Shown piece after piece: positions 10,269-18,334 of a stretch of DNA of 64,000 nucleotides; within the stretch, counting starts at the first letter, position 1; each line of letters begins with the position of its first letter. The DNA is from Fulvia fulva (taxonomy: Eukaryota > Ascomycota > Dothideomycetes > Mycosphaerellales > Mycosphaerellaceae). The notes below the pieces were generated by a model. The model was not told the origin of the DNA, did no database searches, and saw only the letters and a list, made by a program, of their open reading frames with translations. The translations under genes were made by a program, and so were the position numbers. The DNA lies in contig NC_063022.1 of assembly GCF_020509005.1 (NCBI RefSeq), positions 186,001-250,000 on the forward strand, given 5' to 3'.

Positions 10269-11123
10269 ATGGAGGCAATGCACGTTGACCAAACCACTTC
10301 TCCTGCGTCAACGGCCCCAGGACCCGCAAGACATAACTGCTACCTGTGCAGCAGATCCTACGAGAGGCACGACCATCCCAGTCGGCACCTGAAATGGCAT
10401 GACAATGAGCGAGCATATCGTTGTCCAGAATGTGGCAAAGGCTTCAATCGAGCAGATCTTCTAAATCGACATCGTGCAGCTCATTCGAAGACGACCACAG
10501 GGGCCGGTGAAGTCTTCCGGAAGAGGACACCCAGAGCCTGCGAAGCTTGTATCAAGGCCAACACGAAGTGCGACGATGAGCGGCCTTGCAAGCGATGCAA
10601 AACTAGAGGTGTTGCCTGCGAGGAAAGTGAACCTCGCGAAGGGTCGAAACATGTACGAGCTGGATCTCATTCAGAGGGAAATCTACACAGTAGCGGCAGT
10701 ACGGGTACTCAGCTGCCCACTCCTGGATCTGGATCTGGACCACAACAATCCGATTTCAACGAGGATGTAAGCCTGCCTCAAGCTGGGATGACGGACTTGC
10801 CGCCTTTCGAGATGACCCAGAACCTTTTCGCCGGCAGTATGGGAATGACCGACTACGACTTCTTTGAGTCAATCATGATGCCTGAGGTTGTCAAGCCAGC
10901 ACCACTCGGGCAGGTCATGATGCCGCCCGACGTGTCCGACTTCACTCAAGATCTCAACATTGATGCCTTTGACTTCGACTTCAGCTTTTTAGCAAGCGGC
11001 CTGACCAGACCGCCGTCTCCGGAGGTCGGGAACGACACAACGCACAACAGTGGTCAGGTGGCCTTGACTCCACAGTCCGAGGTTGTTCAGCTCGCGCTAA
11101 GAGACCTGCATCTTTGCTGCTAG
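10269..11123 (+). CDS. C2H2 + Zn(II)2Cys6 transcription factor, short form
   Basis: Regulator with two DNA-binding modules. Two C2H2 fingers come first (CYLCSRSYERHDHPSRHLKWH, then CPECGKGFNRADLLNRHRAAH). A fungal binuclear cluster follows with exact C-x2-C-x6-C-x5-C-x2-C-x6-C spacing (CEAC, then TKCDDERPCKRC). ATG 10269 gives 284 residues. After the cluster there is a basic stretch and an acidic, Phe/Asp-rich region (FDFDFSFLASG) that could activate transcription. Relatives with this domain order usually carry a long C-terminal fungal-specific regulatory domain. Here the frame stops at 11123 and I see no continuation downstream, so this is a short form or a truncation. Its position next to the cupin and catabolic genes suggests a local regulator (inference). 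Confidence 0.85.
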   Translation: MEAMHVDQTTSPASTAPGPARHNCYLCSRSYERHDHPSRHLKWHDNERAYRCPECGKGFNRADLLNRHRAAHSKTTTGAGEVFRKRTPRACEACIKANTKCDDERPCKRCKTRGVACEESEPREGSKHVRAGSHSEGNLHSSGSTGTQLPTPGSGSGPQQSDFNEDVSLPQAGMTDLPPFEMTQNLFAGSMGMTDYDFFESIMMPEVVKPAPLGQVMMPPDVSDFTQDLNIDAFDFDFSFLASGLTRPPSPEVGNDTTHNSGQVALTPQSEVVQLALRDLHLCC

Positions 11124-11515
11124 TGAATTTGTGTTCAGAGAGTTGTTTCGGACAGGAAGTCGGATAGCGAATGTCTTCTTTCTTGGTGACCTTGGATATC
11201 GAAAAAACGATCAGGGTGGCAAAGACGACGAGGATAAAGGCACCAGATGCGGCGGCTTATGAAGATGGTCGTGTGTTGTGGATAGCAACAATGCCATTGT
11301 GTTGTGTGCCAACGCATAGTAGTAAGTGTATATAGCGTAGTGAATGCAAGTATAATAGAGACGTTGTCGGGAAAGCCAGATCCAAAGCCGATTGCTCTAT
11401 CACTGTGATGCCATGATCACTATACCATGTTGTGTTGCGACTTATCAACCAGTGTCCAGTTACACGCGATCGAAAAGCGTGCCGCGTCGTATTATCCTAC
11501 GTTCCCAACCAAACC
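11124..11515. other. Intergenic, convergent 3' ends
   Basis: About 390 bases between the 3' ends of the plus-strand regulator and the minus-strand chromodomain gene. No continuation of the regulator's missing C-terminal domain was found here. Confidence 0.5.
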
Positions 11516-12543
11516 TCATGCCATGGAATCGTCAGTTATGATCTCGTTTCTGGCGGGCACTGCACTCACTGCCTGACTGGCTTCCAGACGTGCCATCACC
11601 TCGCGGAGCTGGGTATTCTCATCTTCTAGTGCATCGTGTCTCTGTTCGAACCCCACCCGCCGGACCACGTCTTGCTCGATCTGCTGAAGCTGATGAACAT
11701 TGACGATGCCCGCATTCACCAGCCTTGCTTGCATCGTCCGTATGGTCTCGTTGTCCGTAACTTTCTGCCGTCGAAGGTCAGCGTTCGTTGATTGAAGAGT
11801 GTTGATCTGCTGTCGGAGGTCGTCGACGAGTGAAGACTCGCTCTCATGGTTGTCTTTCATTCCCATCTGCTGTCGACTCGAGACCAGATCTTGATCATCA
11901 GCGGAGGTCTCCATCTGATTCTCATCCGCTGACAATGCGTTGACGCTCTGTCGGACCTTTCCTGATGACACGGCTGGTTGCACTGCGGCGACTGTGGCAA
12001 ATTGGGCGTCAACATCCATCTCATCGTCTTCGGGATCGTCCTCGACACCCTCGAATGCTTGTATGTGCTCCATGTTCACCATCTCTACAGGACACCACTC
12101 CGGCTTATTCGCCGCCTGCCCACTACGTCGGACAATATAGCCGCCCACTGGTCCAGCACTGATGATGCGCTCGATATCAGGAAGTCTTGGACTGGGTGTG
12201 TTTGTCTTGTTGAACCACTCTGAGAGCAGTCTCGGATTGTCTTGGAAAGACTCTTTCGGCTCCCAAGTTCTATCGTCCTCGGATGGGTAGCCCACCCAAG
12301 AGCATCTGAACCTCATAGATCCGTCGGCGCAAATGTCGTCATATAAGATCTTGTCAAGCTCGAAAATATCGTAGCCGTCATGCACTTCGAGTGGCTTTGG
12401 TCTCTTCTGGACCTTTCGCTTTGTGGGCGGTGGAGTCTTGGTTTTGGGAGCCGTGCGGCGACGAGGAGGAGCTTGGTTAGGAGTGTAGGCTTCTTGCTGC
12501 CAGTCTGCGGGCTCATTACCCTGAACAGCGTATCGGTTGCCAT
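11516..12543 (-). CDS. Chromodomain/coiled-coil protein (copy A, second ORF)
   Basis: Chromodomain half of copy A of the local family. The chromodomain reads FELDKILYDDICADGSMRF, then SWVGYPSEDDRTWEP and LLSEWF; aromatic cage positions are present. A conserved module follows (GGYIVRRSGQ...WCPVEM), then an acidic linker and a Gln/Glu/Leu-rich coiled coil of about 110 residues, ending at 11516. There is no Cys-rich domain. Without splicing no ATG precedes the chromodomain in this frame. A good solution is ATG 12543 (exon 12543-12520), an 83-nt intron 12437-12519 (GTAATG, CTAAC branch site, ACCAAG), and exon 12436-11516, giving 314 residues. Presumed chromatin reader in the nucleus; a basic KRK-rich stretch lies before the chromodomain. 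The 5' structure is inferred. Confidence 0.7.
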
Positions 12544-12567
12544 TGTGGGTGTAGATCTTCGTAGCTG

Positions 12568-13161
12568 TTAACCCCGAGTCTTCGTTCCCAAGCACACAGC
12601 ACAGCGTACAAAGACCGCCTCACTCTGATCAAGCTCCTCCTTGCAACGAGCACATCGCTTCGCAGCGCCTTCTGCGTCAATCTCGGTAGCCTTGTCTTTG
12701 AACGTACGGATGTTTCGCATGTGACAGATGCCGCATCTTGGCAGGGCGCGGCAGTTGCAGAGGCTGTCCTTGCCGTCCACATCTTGCCAAGCAGCGTGAC
12801 ATCCGGGGTGAAGCTGGATCGAAAGACCGGCCTTGTAGATCTCGCGGCTCTGCAGTGGACAGTAGCCTTCTGCTCTTGCTACACATTGTTGACAGCTGAC
12901 CTTCGAAAGAGACGTATCGTGGTTGGGGTCGCGGCACTCGTGAGTCTGATCAGGGTCAGCGTGGCCTTTCTTGTTCTGGTCCTTACACACGCCTGGTTGG
13001 TGGATGCTAGCCATAGTGATTTCGTAGTCGTAGTCTGCTCCTGGGGCGGGCATGGTGAGGTCGTTCTCGTTGTTCATGTTGAGATGAGTGGGCACGTTAT
13101 TGGTTTCGGGTTGCTTGTTGATTCTTGCTGATCTTCTCAAATGTGCGCTGTCCTGTGTCAT
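12568..13161 (-). CDS. Cys/His-rich zinc-binding-type protein (copy A, first ORF)
   Basis: This ORF carries the C-terminal Cys-rich domain of the local family but no chromodomain. From ATG 13161 (MTQDSAHLRRSARINK) the product is 197 residues; an earlier in-frame ATG at 13275 lies in sequence that is 5' untranslated in copy B. Conserved elements in order: GVC, QTHECRDPNH, SCQQCVA, HPGCHAAW, LCNCRALPRCGICHM, RCARC and VRCAVCLG. Their spacing suggests several zinc sites. The stop lies only 24 bases before the ATG proposed for the downstream chromodomain ORF, so the two may share one transcript or be halves of a broken gene. Function unknown. Confidence 0.72.
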   Translation of the reverse strand: MTQDSAHLRRSARINKQPETNNVPTHLNMNNENDLTMPAPGADYDYEITMASIHQPGVCKDQNKKGHADPDQTHECRDPNHDTSLSKVSCQQCVARAEGYCPLQSREIYKAGLSIQLHPGCHAAWQDVDGKDSLCNCRALPRCGICHMRNIRTFKDKATEIDAEGAAKRCARCKEELDQSEAVFVRCAVCLGTKTRG

Positions 13162-14003
13162 TCGCTGTTGAGTGACCGTCGAAAGTGCGATATGCTCGTG
13201 CTTGTGTGAGAGAGATGATCTGATGTTAGGACGACGCCGCGCCAAAATGAAAGGTCCTGGATTGTCATAACACATCAGTTTCGTGTGTTTGAGTCACTGC
13301 TAGAAATGTACGGAATCGTGGATATGTGTCTAGACTAGCCGTGTGTGGGTGAATGAGGGGTCTGTTGTTGAGAACAATGAGACCGCCATTCACCGACGAC
13401 AGCATGTCTCACGCTTGGCGAGGTCAGAGCACATGTCAAGTGGCGACGTTCTCTTTGATGATCTGCCATGGTGGGAAGCCAAGTGGAACGAAACTCAACA
13501 CCCTAATCAGAAACAGGTCAGGCTGCAAGATGATTGGCAAGCCACACATATTCCTGGAAAAATGTACGACAATCATGCTTGACTTGAAGTTCGGGATATA
13601 CTCAGTGCAACACACCCCAAGACGCTCATTGCGCCTGTTATCTCAAGTCACGGGTCACGGAATGTAACCATGTATGCACTTGGCCACACAGTCAGTTTCT
13701 GAGCACCGAATAGTGCGGGCAGTGGGCGTACTTCGAGAAAGTAGATGAGATCGGGCACTGTCTGCCGCATTGAGCCGATTTCTGCTGTAATATCATGTTC
13801 AATCTATGTACATGAACCTGCGACACCCTTGCAATGCAGAGCCGCACCGTTTCCCAACCAAGGTGCAATGCGTTCCCCATCATTCAACCCAACAAGGACG
13901 CAAGAAAAGCGTCTTCTATTCCATTATCTACAACCTAGCCCCTACGCCATGCTCAAGATGCTCTCGGTGAAGTCAGACCAACCATCGCTCACGCCCAAGC
14001 GGC
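13162..14003. other. Intergenic between chromodomain copies A and B
   Basis: About 840 bases. The part near 13266-13340 is the duplicated 5' flank described separately. The rest (13341-14003) has short open frames without family resemblance. I looked for a further fragment of the chromodomain or Cys-rich domain and found none. Confidence 0.5.
13266..13340 (-). repeat. Duplicated 5' flank, copy A
   Basis: Upstream sequence of copy A that aligns with the flanks of copies B (15450-15532) and C (17915-17990). Shared with C are agtcactg and aatcgtg-a/g-atatgtgt; shared with B is cataacac next to the start of the transcribed region. It shows that the duplication unit included the promoter. Confidence 0.6.
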
Positions 14004-15272
14004 TTAGCGCTTGACACCCAAGCACACGGCACAGCGCACGACAAATTCTCCCTCCAATTGCACCTCTGCCTTGCATCGAACACACTCCGTCACCTTGTAC
14101 CCGTTGGCCCTCATCTCGTGGAACTTGCCGACAAACTCCGCCACTTTCTTCATGTGACAGTCTCCGCATCTTGGCAGAGACTGGCACCCGCAGAGGTGGT
14201 CGAGGCCTTCTACGTCCTGCCACACGATATTGCAGCCAGTGTGCAGGACTATAGAGAGACCTGGGTCATAGATCTGACGGTGTTCTGGTGTAAAGTAGCC
14301 GTGTGCTTTAGCGACACACTGCTTACAACTTGTCGTAAAGAGCGCCGCGTGGTTGTGGCCAGGGTCCACGCAGGTGTGTGTCTCTTCGGTGTGACCGGCT
14401 TGGAGCTGGCCCATGCACACGCCTGTGTCTGTAACACCTGCCGCTACTCTCTCGCGGTGCCAGTTCTCACGGGCAGTCTCGAAGTCGAAGTAGTCATCTG
14501 CTGACACCATGTTGAAGTCTGTTGGCATATTGTCCGGGACGTTGTCTTCCTGCTCAGCAGGAGGCTGGGCATTTGCGTTCTGCGCAAGGGCGAGGCCGGC
14601 TGCTGAATTGTCGTCCTGTTCTCGAATTACTTCCATAGCTGTGGGGACACCTGACTCTGTTGCGCCCATGACCTCGTCTCCATCGTTCTGCTCTTGGGCC
14701 GCGTGGTGAGTAGAGTCATCATCCCAAGGTTCGTCACCAGAGTCTCCATTCTGAGTTGTGGCAGCAAGTGAGGGCGATGAATTTGAAGGCGAGGCCATTG
14801 AAGGCACGACAGCTCGAGGTGCTGCAATAGTAGGTACGGTAGTTGCGGCAGCCGTTTGTATGCTGGGGTCGTTGGCAGCTGGTGGAGCTTGATCCGTCTC
14901 CATGGTGTCAGAGATCGTATCAAGGTCCTCGTTGAAGTTCTCCATCTGGTCAATGAGATTGCCCGGTATCATTTGCTCCGGCAGCCACTCGTGCTCGTGT
15001 GGCTCAGTGCCGATTCGCTTGACCATGAAGCCTCCCTCTGATGCCTCCGAGATGACGAGCTCGATGTCGTCCGCAACTGGGATTTGGGTTGTCGTCTGGT
15101 CCAGCCAGTCCGACAGGAGTGATACGTATGTTTCGAATGAGGATGTTGGCTCCCAGGAGTTATGCTCAGCATCGTAGTTTTCCCAGGAGACGCGGAAGCG
15201 CATGGTTCCGTCTGCCATGATCTTGTCCTTGATGATTGCGTTAACCGTGTAGAGACGGTCGTTGGGTGCCAT
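14004..15272 (-). CDS. Chromodomain + Cys-rich domain protein (copy B)
   Basis: Complete member of the local family, 422 residues from ATG 15272 (MAPNDRLYTV). The chromodomain (about 1-60) has MADGTMRFRVSWENY, NSWEP and LLSDWL. Next is the conserved module GGFMVKRIGTEPHEHEWLP (about 85-105), then a long Ser/Thr/Ala-rich and acidic linker of about 180 residues. The C-terminal Cys-rich domain (about 285-422) has GVC, ETHTCVDPGHNH, SCKQCVA, HTGCNIVW, LCGCQSLPRCGDCHM, CVRC and VRCAVCLG. Chromodomains bind methylated histone tails; the Cys-rich part is presumed to bind zinc and to contact nucleic acid or protein. No integrase or reverse transcriptase sequence is attached. The intact array neighbours suggest tandem duplication. 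Confidence 0.82.
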   Translation of the reverse strand: MAPNDRLYTVNAIIKDKIMADGTMRFRVSWENYDAEHNSWEPTSSFETYVSLLSDWLDQTTTQIPVADDIELVISEASEGGFMVKRIGTEPHEHEWLPEQMIPGNLIDQMENFNEDLDTISDTMETDQAPPAANDPSIQTAAATTVPTIAAPRAVVPSMASPSNSSPSLAATTQNGDSGDEPWDDDSTHHAAQEQNDGDEVMGATESGVPTAMEVIREQDDNSAAGLALAQNANAQPPAEQEDNVPDNMPTDFNMVSADDYFDFETARENWHRERVAAGVTDTGVCMGQLQAGHTEETHTCVDPGHNHAALFTTSCKQCVAKAHGYFTPEHRQIYDPGLSIVLHTGCNIVWQDVEGLDHLCGCQSLPRCGDCHMKKVAEFVGKFHEMRANGYKVTECVRCKAEVQLEGEFVVRCAVCLGVKR

Positions 15273-16396
15273 TGAGTCGACTGTAGTGCTGTTACTTACT
15301 GTCTGCCGGGTCTGTATGTGGAAGTAGTATTCGAGTAGTGTCGCCTTTCGGAGTGGTTGGATTGTACTTCGAAGTGGTGGTGCTTTGATGGTATGAAGAC
15401 TCTGAGATCTATTGGCGACTTCACGCCAAAGATAAACTCGTGTGCCGCCATAACACACCTGTGTCGTGTGCTCAATTCAATGTCGGAAGTGTATAGCGTG
15501 GTAGATCGGTGTATAGAATGGCTTTGTCCAGGTGAACAAGCCCATTGTCGAAAGATGAAAGGACACGGATGGAAGCAAGAGAATGTGCCGAAACATTCAC
15601 AAGATCCAAGTGAATCGATATGAAAAACAGCCAGAGTGCTGTCATACAAGTAAAGACTACCAGAGCGTGCAGTCGTCGAGACTGAGGAAGTGGGGTACTG
15701 GTGTAAGAGGCTGGTCAAGTATAGCTGAATAGTTGCCAAGGCCACGCATGTCTCTGCCGTGCGTGAGACAGCAGGATCGAAGTTGACAAAGGGAACCTGC
15801 CATCCTGTCTTGCTGTGAGCAGCCTTCTTGTCGACGACGAGAAGGAGGCTTACTTGGACTCATGCTCCGCCAGCACTGTTCTGGAGAGTATCGCCGAGCA
15901 GAGTCTACCGTGTAGCATTGATCATGTCCATTGAAACCACTTGAGAACCCACGATCCCAACTGAATGGCATAGACTTGTCTCCGGTAGTGTCTGACACTG
16001 TCTTGGATGCTGATTAATAGACAGCAGGTGCCACGATCTCATCGACGCTCTGGCCATTCTCTATCGAGGCAACCACTACGGAGCCGTACTGTGACAGTGC
16101 ATTTTGAGATACCAGAGCGAAGTATTTGGGTGTTTGTGCACACTTAATCAGGAGGAAGGTCGAGATTTTGACGGGTCAAAGGCCTCCAAGAATTTTTCGC
16201 AACTATGATTACACCCTATACCCATAAGCAAAAGTCCTAACATCAAAAATCCGCAACAAAAAGTAAGCAAACTTGACCTACTTCACCAACTGATGCCACC
16301 ATTCCCCATGACTTCATACGCTCATCATTCGTTACAATATTACAAGCCCAAACACCGCAAGAATCCGCCGAGAGAACACTCATCCCCACCACCCTT
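15273..16396. other. Intergenic between copies B and C
   Basis: About 1.1 kb. It contains the copy B 5' flank (15450-15532). The part near 16190-16290 is A/T-rich. Short frames show no family resemblance, and no transposon or RNA gene was found. Confidence 0.5.
15450..15532 (-). repeat. Duplicated 5' flank, copy B
   Basis: Upstream sequence of copy B. It shares gtgtcgtgtgct and the 17-base string gtgtatagaatggcttt exactly with the flank of copy C, in the same order and similar spacing, and is weaker but recognisable in copy A. Confidence 0.65.
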
Positions 16397-17731
16397 CTAT
16401 GGCATCATCCCCAAGCACACCGCGCAGCGCACAACAACTTCCTCCACATGTATCATCATCTTATCACACAGCCCACACTTCTTGTCCAGCCCAGCATTCT
16501 TGACCGCAGCTGCCTTCATCCCAAACGTGGTAACCGTTGCGTGGAAGCACTGCGAGCATCGCGGCAGATTTTGACAGTTGCAGAGGTAGTCCTTGTTCTG
16601 ACCTTCAGCAGATTCCTCGAAGGCTGCGTTACAGGCGGGATGAAAGTAGGCTGCGACTCCAGATCGGAATATCGCGAGAATCTCAGGGTCGGGTGGGACC
16701 TTGGCAACACATGCAGCGCAGCTTGTGGTCGAGCGGTTGACGTCGTGGCCTGGGTCGCGACATTCGTGAGTTGTCTTGGCGTGGCCTGGCATGTCGAGGT
16801 CGTAGCAGGTTCCAGCTGGGATGGTGGCTTTCAACTCCCTGTCGAATGCTGCCATTTCCTGGAGATCCTGCATGCTGGGGCCGAAAGCGTTGCTTGGCTG
16901 GTCAGCGGTCGGTTGGGGAGCTGGTGGTCTTGCACTTACAGCCTGAGGAACCTCGAGACGTAGGACTTTCTCGCGAAGACTCATGTTCTGGCCCTTCACA
17001 TCACGGAGTTGTGCCTCAAGCTCTGACTTGAGAGCGGCATCTTGCCGAATCTGCTCGAGCCGTTGAGACTTCTGCTGGTCGGCAGTGGCGATACTTGAAC
17101 GAGCTCCCTGAAGCTGTTCTGTGTAGGTCGAAAGCTGCCCTCGCAGATGAGCTGACTCGGCCTTGGCTGCTGTGACCTGCTGCTGAAGATCTTGTACCGC
17201 CGCACTGGAGTCCTGCTGAGGAAGAGTCTGACTGCTTGCAGCCTTATAACCCGCAACACTGTGGGCAACTGAAGCTGGCTGATCGATCTGCATCGCGTCA
17301 TCGTCGGAGAGCTCATCGATGTCACGGTCCGCAGCTGTGAACTCACGGACCATGTCGAAGGGCATCATCTCCATTGGACACCATGCGTCATCGACCTGGC
17401 CCGAGCGCTTAACGATGAACCCGCCCTCGGGTGCAAAGCTGACAACTGTCTCGATGTTGTCGAGTGTAGGAATTCTTGTGTCGGTGTCCTTTAGCCAGTC
17501 AGAAAGAAATGCCGGACATGCTTCGAAGGAAGACACCGGCTCCCAGCTATTGTGGTCAGGAGAATAACCTTCCCACGAAACATAGAACTCCATGCTTCCA
17601 TCATCTCTCACCCGATCTCCCTTGATCTCGTCGAGCTCCCAGAACTCTTTGTCCCCATCGACTCTGCTTGGGCCGGGCTGGTTGTAGTTCTCATCCTCGA
17701 GAGTGTTGTAGTGTTGCTGTGAGGACGACAT
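16397..17731 (-). CDS. Chromodomain + coiled coil + Cys-rich domain protein (copy C)
   Basis: Complete family member, 444 residues, ATG 17731 (MSSSQQHYNTLEDENYNQ). Chromodomain at about 29-85: FWELDEIKGDRVRDDGSMEF, SWEGY, NSWEPVSSFE, LSDWL. The module GGFIVKRSGQVDDAWCPMEM lies at about 105-125. A coiled coil rich in Gln, Ala and Leu spans about 180-270. The C-terminal Cys-rich domain (about 305-444) has GTC, TTHECRDPGHD, SCAACVA, HPACNAAF, LCNCQNLPRCSQCF, CGLC and VRCAVCLG. This copy shows the full architecture, of which copy A holds the two halves apart. No nearby mobile-element enzyme. Function unknown; chromatin-associated protein is the best guess. Confidence 0.82.
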   Translation of the reverse strand: MSSSQQHYNTLEDENYNQPGPSRVDGDKEFWELDEIKGDRVRDDGSMEFYVSWEGYSPDHNSWEPVSSFEACPAFLSDWLKDTDTRIPTLDNIETVVSFAPEGGFIVKRSGQVDDAWCPMEMMPFDMVREFTAADRDIDELSDDDAMQIDQPASVAHSVAGYKAASSQTLPQQDSSAAVQDLQQQVTAAKAESAHLRGQLSTYTEQLQGARSSIATADQQKSQRLEQIRQDAALKSELEAQLRDVKGQNMSLREKVLRLEVPQAVSARPPAPQPTADQPSNAFGPSMQDLQEMAAFDRELKATIPAGTCYDLDMPGHAKTTHECRDPGHDVNRSTTSCAACVAKVPPDPEILAIFRSGVAAYFHPACNAAFEESAEGQNKDYLCNCQNLPRCSQCFHATVTTFGMKAAAVKNAGLDKKCGLCDKMMIHVEEVVVRCAVCLGMMP

Positions 17732-18334
17732 GCTGGTGGTGATTTGGGTCTGTCGTCAGTGTTTCGTCGTTGGGATGTGTGTGTTTCGATAATGTCTCTG
17801 GTTTGTCTTGCGAAGAACGAAGCAGTCAAATGGTATTGTGTAGGTGATGGGAAGGATTTGACCATGCAGGACTTCCTCGCCTCAAATACTCTGGTGTGTC
17901 GTAGACGCCCATCCTGCCTATGTGTCGTGTGCTGAAGTCACTGTTGTGAGTGTATAAAATCGTGAATATGTGTATAGAATGGCTTTCTTTGAGCGAATAA
18001 TGTCGTTGTTCTGAACACCAGGGACCGTAAATTTTAACAATTAAATGCAATCCGCTCTCGTCCATAATCCATGAATCCAGCGAGCAGATCATAGCCAGTG
18101 GGCAAAGTTGTTTGCAAAAGTCGCCACCGGGCCAAGTATATAAATGGGCTGCAATCTGGGACAGCGCATGTCTCAGACAAAGGTAGCTGCGTGGCTATGT
18201 GGTCGAACCGTGGGCTAGCCATCTAGATGCCGCATGTATTAGGGTCGATGCATCTTCAGATGAGAGAGAAGCCATGAGCCTCTTGACTCTGTCTCAGGGT
18301 CGTGCATGGCTGCTGGACGTTACCTTAATATCGC
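17732..18334. other. Intergenic between copy C and the HET gene
   Basis: About 600 bases holding the copy C 5' flank (17915-17990) and the 3' side of the HET-domain gene. No other feature seen. Confidence 0.5.
17915..17990 (-). repeat. Duplicated 5' flank, copy C
   Basis: Upstream sequence of copy C, matching copy B at gtgtcgtgtgct and gtgtatagaatggcttt and copy A at aatcgtg-a/g-atatgtgt. It indicates a common regulatory region for the three loci. Confidence 0.65.

Noticed and set aside
11516..17731. Chromovirus-type retrotransposon as source of the chromodomains
   Set aside because: No reverse transcriptase, integrase, protease or long terminal repeats lie in or around the array; an ancient domestication cannot be excluded.
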